Origin: Hymenobacter actinosclerus
GTDB lineage: Bacteria; Bacteroidota; Bacteroidia; Cytophagales; Hymenobacteraceae
Assembly: GCF_900111515.1 (NCBI RefSeq)
Contig: NZ_FOHS01000001.1
Span: forward strand, 565,419 to 629,418
Direction: 5' to 3'
DNA length: 64,000 nucleotides
The notes beneath the pieces were generated by a model that worked only from the letters and a program-made list of their open reading frames with translations, was not told the DNA's origin and ran no database searches. A program made the translations under genes and the position numbers. Positions 1 through 9,600 of this stretch are shown here, one piece after another. The number at the start of each line of letters is the position of its first letter. Position 1 is the first letter of the stretch.

Positions 1-1
1 A

Positions 2-988
2 TTGCGCGTGCGGCAGGTGCAGGATACGCTCTACCAGCCCGTGTACCGCCTGCCGGTAACGGTAGCCGTCTGGACCGGCAACCAGGCTACCGAGCACCGC
101 CTCGTTATCACCAAAACCGACCAGACCTTCCGCCTGCCCGCCCCCCAGCGGCCGGCTTTGGTGAAATTCGACAACGAAGGAATTCTGCTGGCTGACATCG
201 ACGAGACGCAAAGCGCCGAGGAGCTGCAGTTCCAGCTAAGCCACGCCCGCGGCTACCTGCAGAAAGTACAGGCCATTGAGGGGCTGAAAAGCAAGTCGGG
301 CGATTTACTGGTCAGCTCGGCTTTCCGCAACGCCCTCACCGACCCGTTCTGGGCCACCCGCGTGGCGGCCCTGGAGGGTCTGCGGCGCTACCGTGGAGCC
401 GAAGGCAGCGTGGTGCGCCGGGACCTGCAGCAGGTTGCTCTCAACGAGAAGCACGGCGCTGTGCGGGCCACGGCTATCAACGTGCTGTCGTCGTTTGCCA
501 ACGAAGACTTTGCCAAGGTGTATGAAGCCTCCCTCATCGATAGCTCGTACCTGGTAACGGCCGCCGCCATCGATGCGCTGGCTAAAGCGCCGGCGCCCAC
601 CACCCGCGCCCAGGTAGCGAGCCTGCAGAAAACCCGCAACCCGGCCCTGCTCACGTCGCTGTCCAACTACTATGGCCTCAACGGCACCCTCGACGATTAC
701 GACTGGTTTCTGCAACGCAGCCAGGATGCCCAGCCCGAAGTGCTCTATGTGCTGCTCGAAAACTTCGGCAAGCTGATGAACCGTATTCCCCCCATCGAGC
801 GCGAGAAGGGGGTAGAGCGGCTCGAAAACCTGGCCCGTAACCATCCGCAGCTCTATGTTCGCCTGGGGGCCTACAAAGGCCTGAACGAGCTGACCGGAAG
901 CATGCCCAGCCTGAAAACCACCCTGCAGGATATCCGCAGCAAGGAAAAAGATGGTAACCTGAAGGCCATGTATAGCCTGGTGCAATAA
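2..988 (+). CDS. M1-family aminopeptidase, C-terminal part (cut by window edge)
   Basis: The frame is open from the left edge, so the true start and the zinc-binding catalytic domain (HExxH) lie outside the window. The 328 visible residues begin with a beta-rich stretch (roughly 1-65) resembling the domain that follows the catalytic core of M1 metallopeptidases. After it comes a long helical region with HEAT-like repeats, with segments such as FWATRVAALEGLRRY and AVRATAINVLSSF. That layout is usual for the C-terminal half of bacterial M1 aminopeptidases, which trim N-terminal residues from peptides. The assignment rests on overall layout, not on a catalytic motif. The stop is followed by about 240 bases that hold only the tRNA promoter. 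Confidence 0.65.
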   Translation: MRVRQVQDTLYQPVYRLPVTVAVWTGNQATEHRLVITKTDQTFRLPAPQRPALVKFDNEGILLADIDETQSAEELQFQLSHARGYLQKVQAIEGLKSKSGDLLVSSAFRNALTDPFWATRVAALEGLRRYRGAEGSVVRRDLQQVALNEKHGAVRATAINVLSSFANEDFAKVYEASLIDSSYLVTAAAIDALAKAPAPTTRAQVASLQKTRNPALLTSLSNYYGLNGTLDDYDWFLQRSQDAQPEVLYVLLENFGKLMNRIPPIEREKGVERLENLARNHPQLYVRLGAYKGLNELTGSMPSLKTTLQDIRSKEKDGNLKAMYSLVQ

Positions 989-1114
989 TTTTTTTTGCCT
1001 GGCCGCCGGCGCGCCGACTCTGCTTTAGTATAGGAAGTCAGCCGCTTAGCCCGGCGACGTGGGTCGGAGCCGCTCAAAAAGTCAGCCAACGCAAAACCTT
1101 TTTTCGCGCAGGGC

Positions 1115-1144
1115 TTGACTTACATCGGAAAGCCACTAATTTTG
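1115..1144 (+). promoter_or_regulatory. Promoter of the tRNA-Tyr/Gly/Thr-tuf unit
   Basis: TTG at 1115-1117 and TAATTTTG at 1137-1144 are separated by 19 bases, matching the Bacteroidota housekeeping promoter (-33 TTG, -7 TAnnTTTG). It lies about 85 bases before tRNA-Tyr and is the only good match in the 240-base gap after the peptidase gene. Confidence 0.75.
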
Positions 1145-1228
1145 CAACTCCAATTCGAGAAAAAGCGGCTCCGGCCCACGAATTGGAATGGGCAGGTTTC
1201 GCGCAAACGGCGTTGGAGCCACATAATT

Positions 1229-1308
1229 GGGGGTGTCGCATAGTGGCAATTGCGGCTGACTGTAACTCAGCTCCTTCGGGTTCAGAGGTTCGAGTCCTCT
1301 CACCCCCA
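1229..1308 (+). tRNA. tRNA-Tyr (GTA)
   Basis: The acceptor arm GGGGGTG (1229-1235) pairs with CACCCCC (1301-1307), followed by discriminator A. The anticodon stem GCTGA/TCAGC encloses the loop CTGTAAC, which gives anticodon GTA. A variable arm with a TTCG-type loop is present, as expected for this class II tRNA, and the T arm is AGAGG-TTCGAGT-CCTCT. The 3' CCA is not encoded. Confidence 0.93.
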
Positions 1309-1313
1309 CATCC

Positions 1314-1390
1314 GTGAATGGGCGAATGAGTGAATTAATAAGTTCTATCTGAACTGCTGGTTCACTCATTCACCAAGTCACACATTCACT
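1314..1390 (+). repeat. Inverted repeat built from GTGAATGAG-type words
   Basis: The spacer between tRNA-Tyr and tRNA-Gly has a left arm made of GTGAATGGGCGAATGAGTGAA and a right arm made of TTCACTCATTCACC and CACATTCACT. The arms can fold together imperfectly. The same word family fills the rpsG-fusA spacer at 17258-17345. Confidence 0.6.
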
Positions 1391-1392
1391 CC

Positions 1393-1465
1393 GCGGGAGT
1401 AGCTCAGTTGGTAGAGCGGCAGCCTTCCAAGCTGCAGGTCGCGAGTTCGAACCTCGTCTCCCGCT
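1393..1465 (+). tRNA. tRNA-Gly (TCC)
   Basis: Acceptor GCGGGAG (1393-1399) pairs with CTCCCGC (1458-1464). The anticodon stem GCAGC/GCTGC holds the loop CTTCCAA, which gives anticodon TCC. The D arm AGCTCAGTTGGTAGAGC and T arm GCGAG-TTCGAAC-CTCGT are standard. The discriminator is T and CCA is not encoded. Confidence 0.95.
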
Positions 1466-1532
1466 CGCAGCAACAGATGCGGCAGATAACAGATTGCGTC
1501 GGCTCCGGCTGGTAAATGTTGTTCTCCTGTCG

Positions 1533-1540
1533 TACCTTTG
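1533..1540 (+). promoter_or_regulatory. Possible internal -7 box before tRNA-Thr
   Basis: TACCTTTG matches TAnnTTTG exactly and sits 36 bases before tRNA-Thr. No TTG is found at the usual 19-20 base spacing, so this is only a candidate second start for tRNA-Thr and tuf. Confidence 0.35.
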
Positions 1541-1575
1541 CCCCGGCTACGCGCCAGCGGGCTAAAAAAGTACCA

Positions 1576-1647
<72 letters not shown>

Positions 1648-1821
1648 CAGAATTACGAGTACCAACGGGGCAGCGCGACTGCACCGTTTTGGAACTGTCA
1701 GCCAAGAAAAGCGACGTGCAGTCCCTGGTCAAGCAGAGCTGTGTTTCGCTTTCTTCTGTATAGTTAGGTTTTAGTCGCGTTTTCCCCTTCTCACCTCAAA
1801 ATTCCTCTTAATCTCTTTACA

Positions 1822-3009
1822 ATGGCTAAAGAAAATTTTGACCGGTCCAAGCCGCACGTAAACATCGGCACGATTGGTCACGTTGACCACGGCAAAACCA
1901 CCCTCACCGCTGCCATTACCCAGGTACTGGCCGGCAAAGGCCTGGCTGCCAAGCGCGACTTCTCTTCGATCGACAATGCTCCCGAAGAAAAAGAGCGCGG
2001 TATTACGATCAACACTTCGCACGTAGAGTACGCTACCGAAAACCGTCACTACGCTCACGTTGACTGCCCCGGTCACGCTGACTACGTGAAGAACATGGTT
2101 ACCGGTGCTGCCCAGATGGACGGTGCTATCCTCGTGGTAGCTGCCACCGACGGCCCAATGCCCCAGACCCGTGAGCACATCCTGCTCGCCCGTCAGGTAG
2201 GTGTTCCTCAGCTGGTGGTGTTCATGAACAAAGTAGACATGGTCGATGACCCCGAGCTCCTCGAGCTGGTGGAAATGGAAATCCGTGAGCTGCTCTCGTT
2301 CTACGACTTCGACGGCGACAACATCCCCGTAATTCAGGGCTCGGCTCTGGGTGGCCTGAATGGCGATGCCAACTGGGTTCCCAAGATCGAGGAGCTGATG
2401 GACGCTGTTGACTCCTTCATTCCGATTCCTGCTCGTCTGACCGACCTGCCCTTCCTGATGCCTGTTGAGGACGTGTTCTCGATTACGGGTCGTGGAACAG
2501 TTGCTACCGGCCGTATCGAGCGTGGCATTGTAAACTCGGGTGAGCAGGTTGACATCCTCGGCATGGGTGCTGAAGGCCTGAAGTCGACCGTTACCGGTGT
2601 GGAGATGTTCCGCAAGATTCTGGACCGTGGCGAAGCCGGCGACAACGTTGGTCTGCTGCTCCGCGGTATCGAGAAAGAAGCCATCCGTCGTGGTATGGTT
2701 ATCTGCAAGCCCGGTTCCGTGAAGCCCCACACCAAGTTCAAGGCTGAGGTGTACGTGCTCTCGAAAGAGGAAGGTGGCCGTCACACGCCGTTCTTCAACA
2801 ACTACCGCCCGCAGTTCTATTTCCGCACCACCGACGTAACCGGCATCATCACGCTGGGCGAAGGCGTGGAAATGGTAATGCCCGGCGACAACGTAACTAT
2901 CTCGGTTGAGCTGATCAACTCGGTAGCTATGGAGAAAGGCCTGCGTTTCGCTATCCGTGAGGGTGGCCGGACGGTAGGTGCCGGTCAGGTAACCGAAATC
3001 ACCGAGTAA
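1822..3009 (+). CDS. tuf: Translation elongation factor Tu
   Basis: The 395-residue product is full length. EF-Tu carries aminoacyl-tRNA to the ribosome and hydrolyses GTP on codon recognition. The G1 motif GHVDHGKT is at residues 19-26, DCPGHADY at about 81-88, and NKVD at about 136-139. Domains 2 and 3 follow without gaps. The ATG at 1822 starts the usual MAKENF sequence. The gene follows three tRNA genes that probably share its transcript, and a strong terminator lies directly downstream. No second tuf gene is present in the window. Confidence 0.98.
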   Translation: MAKENFDRSKPHVNIGTIGHVDHGKTTLTAAITQVLAGKGLAAKRDFSSIDNAPEEKERGITINTSHVEYATENRHYAHVDCPGHADYVKNMVTGAAQMDGAILVVAATDGPMPQTREHILLARQVGVPQLVVFMNKVDMVDDPELLELVEMEIRELLSFYDFDGDNIPVIQGSALGGLNGDANWVPKIEELMDAVDSFIPIPARLTDLPFLMPVEDVFSITGRGTVATGRIERGIVNSGEQVDILGMGAEGLKSTVTGVEMFRKILDRGEAGDNVGLLLRGIEKEAIRRGMVICKPGSVKPHTKFKAEVYVLSKEEGGRHTPFFNNYRPQFYFRTTDVTGIITLGEGVEMVMPGDNVTISVELINSVAMEKGLRFAIREGGRTVGAGQVTEITE

Positions 3010-3033
3010 TTTTCTTCGGAAAACTGCTGAAAT

Positions 3034-3076
3034 AAAACAAATCCGCCCCCGAAAATTTCGGGGGCGGATTTGTTTT
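3034..3076 (+). terminator. Terminator after tuf
   Basis: A perfect palindrome with GC core CCGCCCCCG/CGGGGGCGG and flanking A and T runs (AAAACAAAT/ATTTGTTTT) begins 25 bases after the tuf stop. It separates the tRNA-tuf unit from the tRNA-Trp promoter. Confidence 0.85.
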
Positions 3077-3099
3077 GTCTGAAGAGTTACCTACATTTG
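3069..3099 (+). promoter_or_regulatory. Promoter of tRNA-Trp-secE-nusG and downstream genes
   Basis: TTTG at 3069-3072 and TACATTTG at 3092-3099 are 19 bases apart, an excellent Bacteroidota promoter. The -33 box overlaps the tail of the tuf terminator, so the two units are packed back to back. The likely transcript runs through tRNA-Trp, secE and nusG, and perhaps into rplK and beyond. Confidence 0.8.
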
Positions 3100-3138
3100 C
3101 AGTCCCAATCGGGCTTTGTGCCTTTGCGGGACGCATCC

Positions 3139-3212
3139 ACGGGCGTAGTTCAAGGGTAGAATAGAGGTCTCCAAAACCTTTGATGGGAGTTCGAATCTCT
3201 CCGCCCGTGCCA
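3139..3212 (+). tRNA. tRNA-Trp (CCA), 3' CCA encoded
   Basis: Acceptor ACGGGCG (3139-3145) pairs with CGCCCGT (3202-3208). The discriminator is G and CCA is encoded at 3210-3212. The anticodon loop CTCCAAA gives anticodon CCA. The other three tRNAs in this window lack an encoded CCA. Placement directly before secE is common in bacteria. Confidence 0.93.
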
Positions 3213-3275
3213 CCAGATTGTACGGCTGCTTCGGCAGCCGTTCTTTTACTCACTCTCACCAGCAGTTCCTGTAGC

Positions 3276-3470
3276 ATGAGCAAGCTGACCAACTACTTCC
3301 GGGAAACATCGGACGAGATGCGTTACAAAGTAACGTGGCCTTCGCTGGAAGAACTGCAGAAGAGCGCCGGCTTGGTATTGCTCGGCTCGCTGATTTTTGC
3401 GGTGGTTGTAGGAGTGATGGATGTGATTTTTAAAGAGGGCCTAGAAGCTTTCTATAACTCGTTCATTTAA
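3276..3470 (+). CDS. secE: Preprotein translocase subunit SecE
   Basis: This 64-residue protein is the short single-helix SecE form that clamps SecY in the inner-membrane translocon. The cytoplasmic part (about 1-30) has the family motif VTWPSLEEL, followed by a transmembrane segment at about 33-53. The ATG at 3276 gives the normal MSKL start; a longer in-frame reading would run into tRNA-Trp. It lies 64 bases after the tRNA and 21 bases before nusG, the conserved secE-nusG pair. Confidence 0.93.
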   Translation: MSKLTNYFRETSDEMRYKVTWPSLEELQKSAGLVLLGSLIFAVVVGVMDVIFKEGLEAFYNSFI

Positions 3471-3491
3471 TCGACCATACCCGCGACTGAA

Positions 3492-4061
3492 ATGGGCGAA
3501 TTGAAATGGTACGTGGTCCGCTCGGTAAGCGGGCAGGAGAAAAAGGCCAAAACCTACCTCGAAACGGAAATCGGCCGTCATGGCCTCTCGGAGCTGGTAC
3601 CGCAGGTGCTGATTCCGGTAGAAAAGGTTTTCGAGATGCGCAACGGCAAGAAGCGCGTCCGCGAGCGGAACCTTTACCCTGGCTACATCATTATCCACGC
3701 CGATCTGACCCACGGCGAGGTCGACCACATCATCACCAGCACACCGGGCATCATCGGCTTCCTCTCCGACAAGGAGGGCAAGGCGGCCAACCAGAACACG
3801 GTGCCCGTGCCACTGCACATTTCGGAAGTCAACCGTATCCTCGGCATCGTCGATGAGTCGGAAGAGCAAACCGAAACGCTGGAAACCCCCTTCGTGGTGG
3901 GTGAGTTGGTGAAAATTGTGGACGGTGGTTTCGCCGGCATGTCGGGCAACGTGGCCGAGGTGTTCGAGGACCGCAAGCGTCTCAACGTAATCGTGAAAAT
4001 ATTCGGCCGTAGCCAGCCCATGGAGTTGAGCTACACCCAGGTCGAGAAGGAAATAGAGTAG
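3492..4061 (+). CDS. nusG: Transcription termination/antitermination factor NusG
   Basis: The 189-residue product starts with the NGN domain (WYVVRSVSGQEKKAK at about 6-20), which binds the RNA polymerase clamp. The KOW domain is in the last 60 residues (VGELVKIVDGGFAGMSGNV), which binds ribosomal protein S10 or Rho. Length and order fit the family. The final G of its stop codon is also the first base of a perfect 31-bp palindrome that fills the start of the spacer to rplK. Confidence 0.96.
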   Translation: MGELKWYVVRSVSGQEKKAKTYLETEIGRHGLSELVPQVLIPVEKVFEMRNGKKRVRERNLYPGYIIIHADLTHGEVDHIITSTPGIIGFLSDKEGKAANQNTVPVPLHISEVNRILGIVDESEEQTETLETPFVVGELVKIVDGGFAGMSGNVAEVFEDRKRLNVIVKIFGRSQPMELSYTQVEKEIE

Positions 4062-4131
4062 TTGTTAGTGATTTGTTGTCAGTTGTCAGTCTGTTGAACG
4101 GACTGACAACTGACAACAAATCACTAACAAC
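4061..4131 (+). repeat. Perfect 31-bp inverted repeat between nusG and rplK
   Basis: The left arm 4061-4091 and right arm 4101-4131 are exact reverse complements around a 9-base loop. The arms consist of repeated short words (GTTGTTAGTG, TTGTCAGTTGTCAGT). No T run follows, so it does not look like a simple intrinsic terminator. In RNA it would form a very stable hairpin between nusG and the L11 leader. Confidence 0.85.
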
Positions 4132-4247
4132 GAAAGAAAAACGTCATCGGTTATCCGCTCCGGACCGGTGGTGCTTCCACTTCGGAGCAATTAGAAAACT
4201 GAGGATGAGGCGAGTTACGTCGCGGCATCCGAAGCCTTACAAACCAA

Positions 4248-4691
4248 ATGGCCAAGGAAATTAGAGGTTATCTGAAGCTTCAGATAAAGGGAGGCGCCGC
4301 GAACCCCGCGCCGCCGGTTGGACCTGCACTTGGTAGCAAAGGCCTTAACATCATGGAGTTCTGCAAGCAGTTCAATGCGCGCACCCAGGATAAGGCCGGC
4401 CAAGTTTGTCCCGTTTTGATTACCATGTACACCGACAAGTCGTTCGACTTCGTGGTGAAGACCCCCCCGGTGCCCGTTCTGCTGAAGGACGCCGCCAAGC
4501 TCCAGAGCGGTTCGAAAGAGCCTAACCGGAACAAGGTAGGGTCGGTATCGTGGGACCAGGTTCGCACCATCGCCGAAACCAAAATGCCCGACCTCAACGC
4601 TTTTGCAATTGAGTCGGCCATGAAGCAGGTGGCTGGTACGGCGCGTAGCATGGGTATCACCGTGTCGGGCGCTTCTCCTTTTGCTGAATAA
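4248..4691 (+). CDS. rplK: 50S ribosomal protein L11
   Basis: The 147-residue L11 is complete. It sits at the GTPase-associated centre of the 50S subunit on 23S rRNA, beneath the L7/L12 stalk. The N-terminal domain has the family's [18 protein letters not shown] segment at about 22-39, and the rRNA-binding C-terminal domain ends near SMGITVSG. It begins 186 bases after nusG, behind the 31-bp palindrome, and leads the rplK-rplA-rplJ-rplL group. Confidence 0.97.
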   Translation: MAKEIRGYLKLQIKGGAANPAPPVGPALGSKGLNIMEFCKQFNARTQDKAGQVCPVLITMYTDKSFDFVVKTPPVPVLLKDAAKLQSGSKEPNRNKVGSVSWDQVRTIAETKMPDLNAFAIESAMKQVAGTARSMGITVSGASPFAE

Positions 4692-4709
4692 TTTAACAAC
4701 GGAGAAGAC

Positions 4710-5402
4710 ATGGCAACTAGTAAAAAACGCAAGGAAGCCCTTGCCAAGCACGACCTGACCGAAATCCGGACCCTGGTTGATGCCGCCAAAGTCGTGAAGG
4801 ATATCACCTACACGAAGTTTGACGCCTCGGTGGATATCGACGTTCGTTTGGGCGTTGACCCCCGTAAAGCCGACCAGATGGTGCGTGGCGTTGCTACGCT
4901 GCCCCACGGCACTGGCAAAACCGTTCGCGTTCTGGCCCTCGTTACGCCCGACAAAGAAGCCGAAGCTACTGCAGCCGGTGCCGATTTCGTTGGTCTGGAC
5001 GACTACATCGCCAAGATCGAGAAAGGCTGGACCGACATCGACGTAATCATCACCATGCCGGCCGTAATGGCCAAGGTGGGCCGTCTGGGCCGCGTATTGG
5101 GCCCCCGTGGCCTGATGCCAAACCCTAAGTCGGGCACGGTTACGACCGACGTTGCGAAAGCAGTGCAGGAAGTGAAGGCTGGTAAAATCGACTTCAAAGT
5201 CGACAAAACCGGTATCATTCACTGCTCGGTTGGCAAGGTGTCGTTCGACGACCAGAAGTTGGCTGAAAACGCCATCGAGGTTATCCAGACGCTGCTGCGC
5301 CTGAAGCCTTCGTCGGCCAAGGGCACCTACATCAAGAGCATCACGCTCTCGAGCACGATGTCGCCCGGCGTGCCGGTCGATACGTCGGTAACTTCCGCCT
5401 AA
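4710..5402 (+). CDS. rplA: 50S ribosomal protein L1
   Basis: The 230-residue L1 forms the mobile stalk near the E site. The family block [10 protein letters not shown] and the preceding [12 protein letters not shown] are both clear near residues 120-140. It starts 18 bases after rplK. In many bacteria L1 represses its own operon by binding the mRNA leader; a target could lie in the nusG-rplK spacer, but none was identified. Confidence 0.97.
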   Translation: MATSKKRKEALAKHDLTEIRTLVDAAKVVKDITYTKFDASVDIDVRLGVDPRKADQMVRGVATLPHGTGKTVRVLALVTPDKEAEATAAGADFVGLDDYIAKIEKGWTDIDVIITMPAVMAKVGRLGRVLGPRGLMPNPKSGTVTTDVAKAVQEVKAGKIDFKVDKTGIIHCSVGKVSFDDQKLAENAIEVIQTLLRLKPSSAKGTYIKSITLSSTMSPGVPVDTSVTSA

Positions 5403-5421
5403 CCTTAATCAACACGACGAT

Positions 5422-5976
5422 ATGATCCGGGAAGACAAACAAGCCCTCGTCGACGAGTTGAGCGAGAAGTTTCAATCGCACAACGCGTTCTACATTGCCG
5501 ATGCATCGGGAATGTCGGTGGCGAAAATCAACGAATTCCGCCGGTTGTGCTACAACCGCGGCATGGAGTTCAAGGTGTACAAGAACACGTTCATCCGTAA
5601 GGCCCTCGATACCCTCGAGGTAGACACGACGGAGATGGACGCGGCGCTGGTAGGCCAGTCGGGCATCCTGTTCTCGAAAGAGAGCGGCAATGCTCCGGCC
5701 AAGCTGATGCAGGACTTTCATAAGTCGCAGAACTACAGCAAAACGGCTGTTGTTCGCCCGGCCCTGAAAGGTGCTTACGTAGATGCTGGCATCTACATCG
5801 GCCACGACCAGCTCGGCACGCTTGCCACGCTGAAAGGCAAGACGGAACTCATCGGTGAAATCATCGGTCTGCTCCAGTCGCCCGCCAAAAATGTTATCTC
5901 GGCTCTTTCGAGCGGTGGTAGCAAGCTGGCTGGCATCCTCAAAACGCTTTCCGAAAAAGAAGAGGTTGCAGGCTAA
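5422..5976 (+). CDS. rplJ: 50S ribosomal protein L10
   Basis: The 184-residue L10 anchors L7/L12 dimers to the stalk base. The N-terminal rRNA-binding domain is typical (IREDKQALVDELSEKF, then the YIADASGMSV region), and the C-terminal helix ends LAGILKTLSEKEE, where L7/L12 N-domains dock. It follows rplA by 19 bases and precedes rplL by 65 bases. Confidence 0.96.
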   Translation: MIREDKQALVDELSEKFQSHNAFYIADASGMSVAKINEFRRLCYNRGMEFKVYKNTFIRKALDTLEVDTTEMDAALVGQSGILFSKESGNAPAKLMQDFHKSQNYSKTAVVRPALKGAYVDAGIYIGHDQLGTLATLKGKTELIGEIIGLLQSPAKNVISALSSGGSKLAGILKTLSEKEEVAG

Positions 5977-6041
5977 CCACTGCTCATCTTTTTCAAGTAT
6001 AAATTTTCTTCAACAACCCCCCTTTTTAACAATCTACAGAA

Positions 6042-6419
6042 ATGGCAGATTTGAAAGCATTCGCCGAGCAGCTCGTTAGCCTGACGGTAAAAGAAGTAAA
6101 CGAACTGGCTACCATCCTGAAGGATGAGTACGGCATCGAGCCTGCTGCTGCTGCTCCGATGATGATGGCTGGTGGCGGCGCTGCCGCTGCTGACGCTCCT
6201 GAGGAGAAGACGTCGTTCGACGTTATCCTGAAAGCTGCCGGTGGCCAGAAACTGGCTGTTGTGAAGCTGGTGAAGGACCTGACCGGCCTCGGCCTGAAGG
6301 AAGCCAAAGAACTCGTTGACGGTGCTCCAAAGGCCGTTAAGGAAGGTGTTGCCAAAGACGAGGCTGAAGGCCTGAAGAAGCAACTGGAAGAAGCCGGCGC
6401 TGAAGTAGAGATCAAGTAA
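6042..6419 (+). CDS. rplL: 50S ribosomal protein L7/L12
   Basis: The 125-residue stalk protein recruits translational GTPases. The dimerising N-domain (1-30) is followed by an Ala-rich hinge at about 37-53. The C-domain holds the factor-binding helix ([20 protein letters not shown] and [12 protein letters not shown]). A hairpin lies in the 30-60 bases after the stop, before rpoB. Confidence 0.97.
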   Translation: MADLKAFAEQLVSLTVKEVNELATILKDEYGIEPAAAAPMMMAGGGAAAADAPEEKTSFDVILKAAGGQKLAVVKLVKDLTGLGLKEAKELVDGAPKAVKEGVAKDEAEGLKKQLEEAGAEVEIK

Positions 6420-6455
6420 TTTCTGCTGCCTGCTCTAACACCCAGCAAATTAGGA

Positions 6456-6484
6456 GAGGCCTGGCAACTAAGCCAGGTCTTTTC
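6456..6484 (+). terminator. Attenuator-like hairpin between rplL and rpoB
   Basis: GGCCTGGC (6458-6465) pairs with GCCAGGTC (6472-6479), with one G-T pair, followed by TTTT. A weak terminator at this point would lower rpoB output relative to L7/L12, as is known for the equivalent E. coli spacer. The function here is inferred from that parallel. Confidence 0.55.
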
Positions 6485-6692
6485 CTGTTTGTAGGCAACA
6501 AACTAGTCGGAAGTTCGTTTACGCGCCGCTTCGCGGCTTTTGGCGGCTACGGACGGTCCAGCGCAAACTGCTACTAGTAGTGCTTTGCGCTTCGGCGTGT
6601 CCGCTGATTTCACAAATTATTCGCCAAGCGGCCGACGTTGTTTTCCGCCTGGCTTGGATTCTCCCAGTCTCCATTTCCTAACCCCACATACA

Positions 6693-9600
6693 TTGGCTAC
6701 ATCGAAAGAACCGAAAGCGCCTCAGGCGCCGACAGGGCTGCAAAAATTGCAGGCCGCTGACGAGCGGATCAACTTCGCCAAGATTAAAAAGGTTATTGAG
6801 TACCCGGATTTCCTCGACGTGCAGGTTCGCTCGTTTATGGATTTCTTCCAGTTGGAAACGGCTGCTGAGAACCGGACCGATGAAGGCCTTTTCAAGGTAT
6901 TCGCCGAGAACTTCCCGATTTCGGACTCGCGCGAAAACTTCGTCCTGACCTTCCTCGATTACCACGTCGACCCGCCCAAGTACTCGGTTGACGAGTGCAT
7001 CGACCGGGGCCTGACGTACTCCGTGCCGCTGAAGGCCAAGCTCCGGCTGGTCTGCAACGATTCGGACAACGAAGACTTTGAGACGATTGAGCAGGAAGTG
7101 TTCTTGGGCAACATCCCGTACATGACGGAAAAGGGCTCATTCGTTATCAACGGGGCCGAGCGTGTTATCGTATCGCAGCTGCACCGCTCGCCGGGCGTGT
7201 TTTTTGCCCAGAGCAAGCACACCAACGGCACCAAGCTGTATTCGGCCCGTATTATCCCGTTCAAGGGTTCGTGGATTGAATTTGCCACGGACGTGAACAA
7301 CGTGATGTACGCCTACATCGACCGCAAGAAGAAATTCCCGGTTACCACGCTGCTGCGCGCCATCGGTTACGGCACTGACAAAGACATCCTCGACCTGTTC
7401 GGGCTGTCGGAGGAGGTGAAGGCCGACAAGAAGAATCTCAAGAAAGCGGTTGGCCGTAAGCTGGCTGCCCGGGTGCTGCGCACTTGGACCGAGGACTTCG
7501 TGGACGAAGACACCGGCGAAGTAGTTTCCATCGACCGCAATGAGGTGCTGATGGAGCGCGATTCCGAAATCTCGGAGGAGGACATCGACATCATCCTGAA
7601 TGCCGGGGCGAAGTCGGTGATTCTGCACCGCGAGAACGTGAACATTGCGGACTACGCTATCATCTACAACACCCTCCAGAAGGACAACTCCAACTCGGAG
7701 AAGGAAGCCGTAGAGCAGATTTACCGTCAGCTCCGGAACACGGAGGCTCCCGACGAGGAAACTGCCCGCGACATTATCCAGAAGCTGTTTTTCTCGGATA
7801 AGCGCTACGACCTCGGCGACGTAGGCCGCTACCGCATCAATAAGAAGCTGGGCATCGAGACCAACTGGGAAGCCCGCGTGCTGACCAACGAGGACATCGT
7901 GCTCATCGTGAAGTACCTCATCGGTCTGATCAACTCGAAGGCCATTGTCGATGACATTGACCACCTGAGCAACCGCCGTGTGCGCACGGTGGGCGAGCAG
8001 CTCTACGCCCAGTTCGGCGTGGGTCTGGCCCGCATGGCCCGCACCATCAAGGAGCGCATGAATGTGCGCGACAACGAGGACTTCAAGCCCGTAGACCTGA
8101 TCAACGCCCGCACCCTGTCGAGCGTTATCAACTCGTTCTTCGGTACCAACCAGCTCTCCCAGTTTATGGACCAGACCAACCCGCTGGCCGAGGTGACGCA
8201 CAAGCGTCGCGTATCGGCACTGGGGCCAGGAGGTCTGTCGCGGGAGCGTGCTGGCTTTGAGGTACGGGACGTTCACTACACGCACTACGGTCGCCTTTGC
8301 ACCATCGAAACGCCGGAAGGACCCAACATTGGTCTGATTTCGTCGCTGTGTGTGCACGCCCGCGTGAACTCGATGGGCTTCATCGAAACGCCATACCGCA
8401 CGGCCGCCAATGGTCAGGTGGACATGACGGAGAACGTGAAGTACCTGACTGCTGAAGAAGAAGACACCCACCACATCGCCCAGGCTAACGCCCCGATTGA
8501 TGACAATGGTAACTTCCTCAACGACCTCGTAAAAGGCCGTTTCGAAGGTGACTTCCCCGTAGTTGGTCCCGACGAGTATAGCTACATGGACGTAGCCCCG
8601 AACCAGATTGTGTCGGTAGCCGCTTCGCTGATTCCGTTCCTGGAGCACGATGACGCCAACCGGGCACTGATGGGCTCGAACATGCAGCGCCAGGCAGTTC
8701 CGCTGCTGAAAGCCGAAGCCCCCATCGTGGGTACCGGCCTCGAAGGCCGCGTAGCTACCGACTCGCGCACCCTGGTTGTATCCGAGGGTGTGGGTGTGGT
8801 CGATTACGTGGATGCCAACCGCATCGTGGTGAAGTACGATCTGACGCCTGATGAAGTCCTCGTAAGCTTCGACGCTGAGCGGATTTCCTACGACCTCATC
8901 AAGTTCCGCCGCACCAACCAGGACACCTGCATCAACCTGACGCCCCTCGTGAAGAAGGGCGAGCGGGTGACCAAGGGCCAGGTACTGTGCGAAGGCTACG
9001 GCACCAACAAGGGCGAACTCGCCTTGGGCCGCAACATGCAGGTGGCGTTCATGCCGTGGCAGGGCTACAACTTCGAGGATGCCATCGTCATCTCGGAGAA
9101 AGTAGTGCGCGACGACATCTTCACCTCGATTCACATTGAGGAGTTTGAACTGGAAGTGCGCGAAACCAAGCGCGGCGAAGAAGAGCTGACCTCGGAGATT
9201 CCGAACGTGAGCGAAGAAGCCGTGCGCAACCTCGACGACAATGGCGTAATCCGCCTAGGTGCTGAGGTGAAGGAAGGCGACATTCTGATCGGTAAGATTA
9301 CGCCCAAGGGCGAAACCGATCCGACGCCGGAAGAGAAGCTGCTCCGCGCCATTTTCGGCGACAAGGCCGGCGACGTGAAAGACGCTTCTCTGAAAGCGCC
9401 ACCGTCCCTGCAGGGCGTTGTTATCGGCACCAAGCTGTTCTCGCGTCCTAAGAAAGACAAAAACCTCCGGGCCAAGTCGAAGAAGGAAGTAGAGGAGCTG
9501 AAGGAGGCTTACGGCCGCGAGCTACGGGGCATCCGCGCCATCATGGTGGAGAAGATGACCAGCCTGCTCGAAGGCAAGACGTCGCAGGGTATCAAGCATA

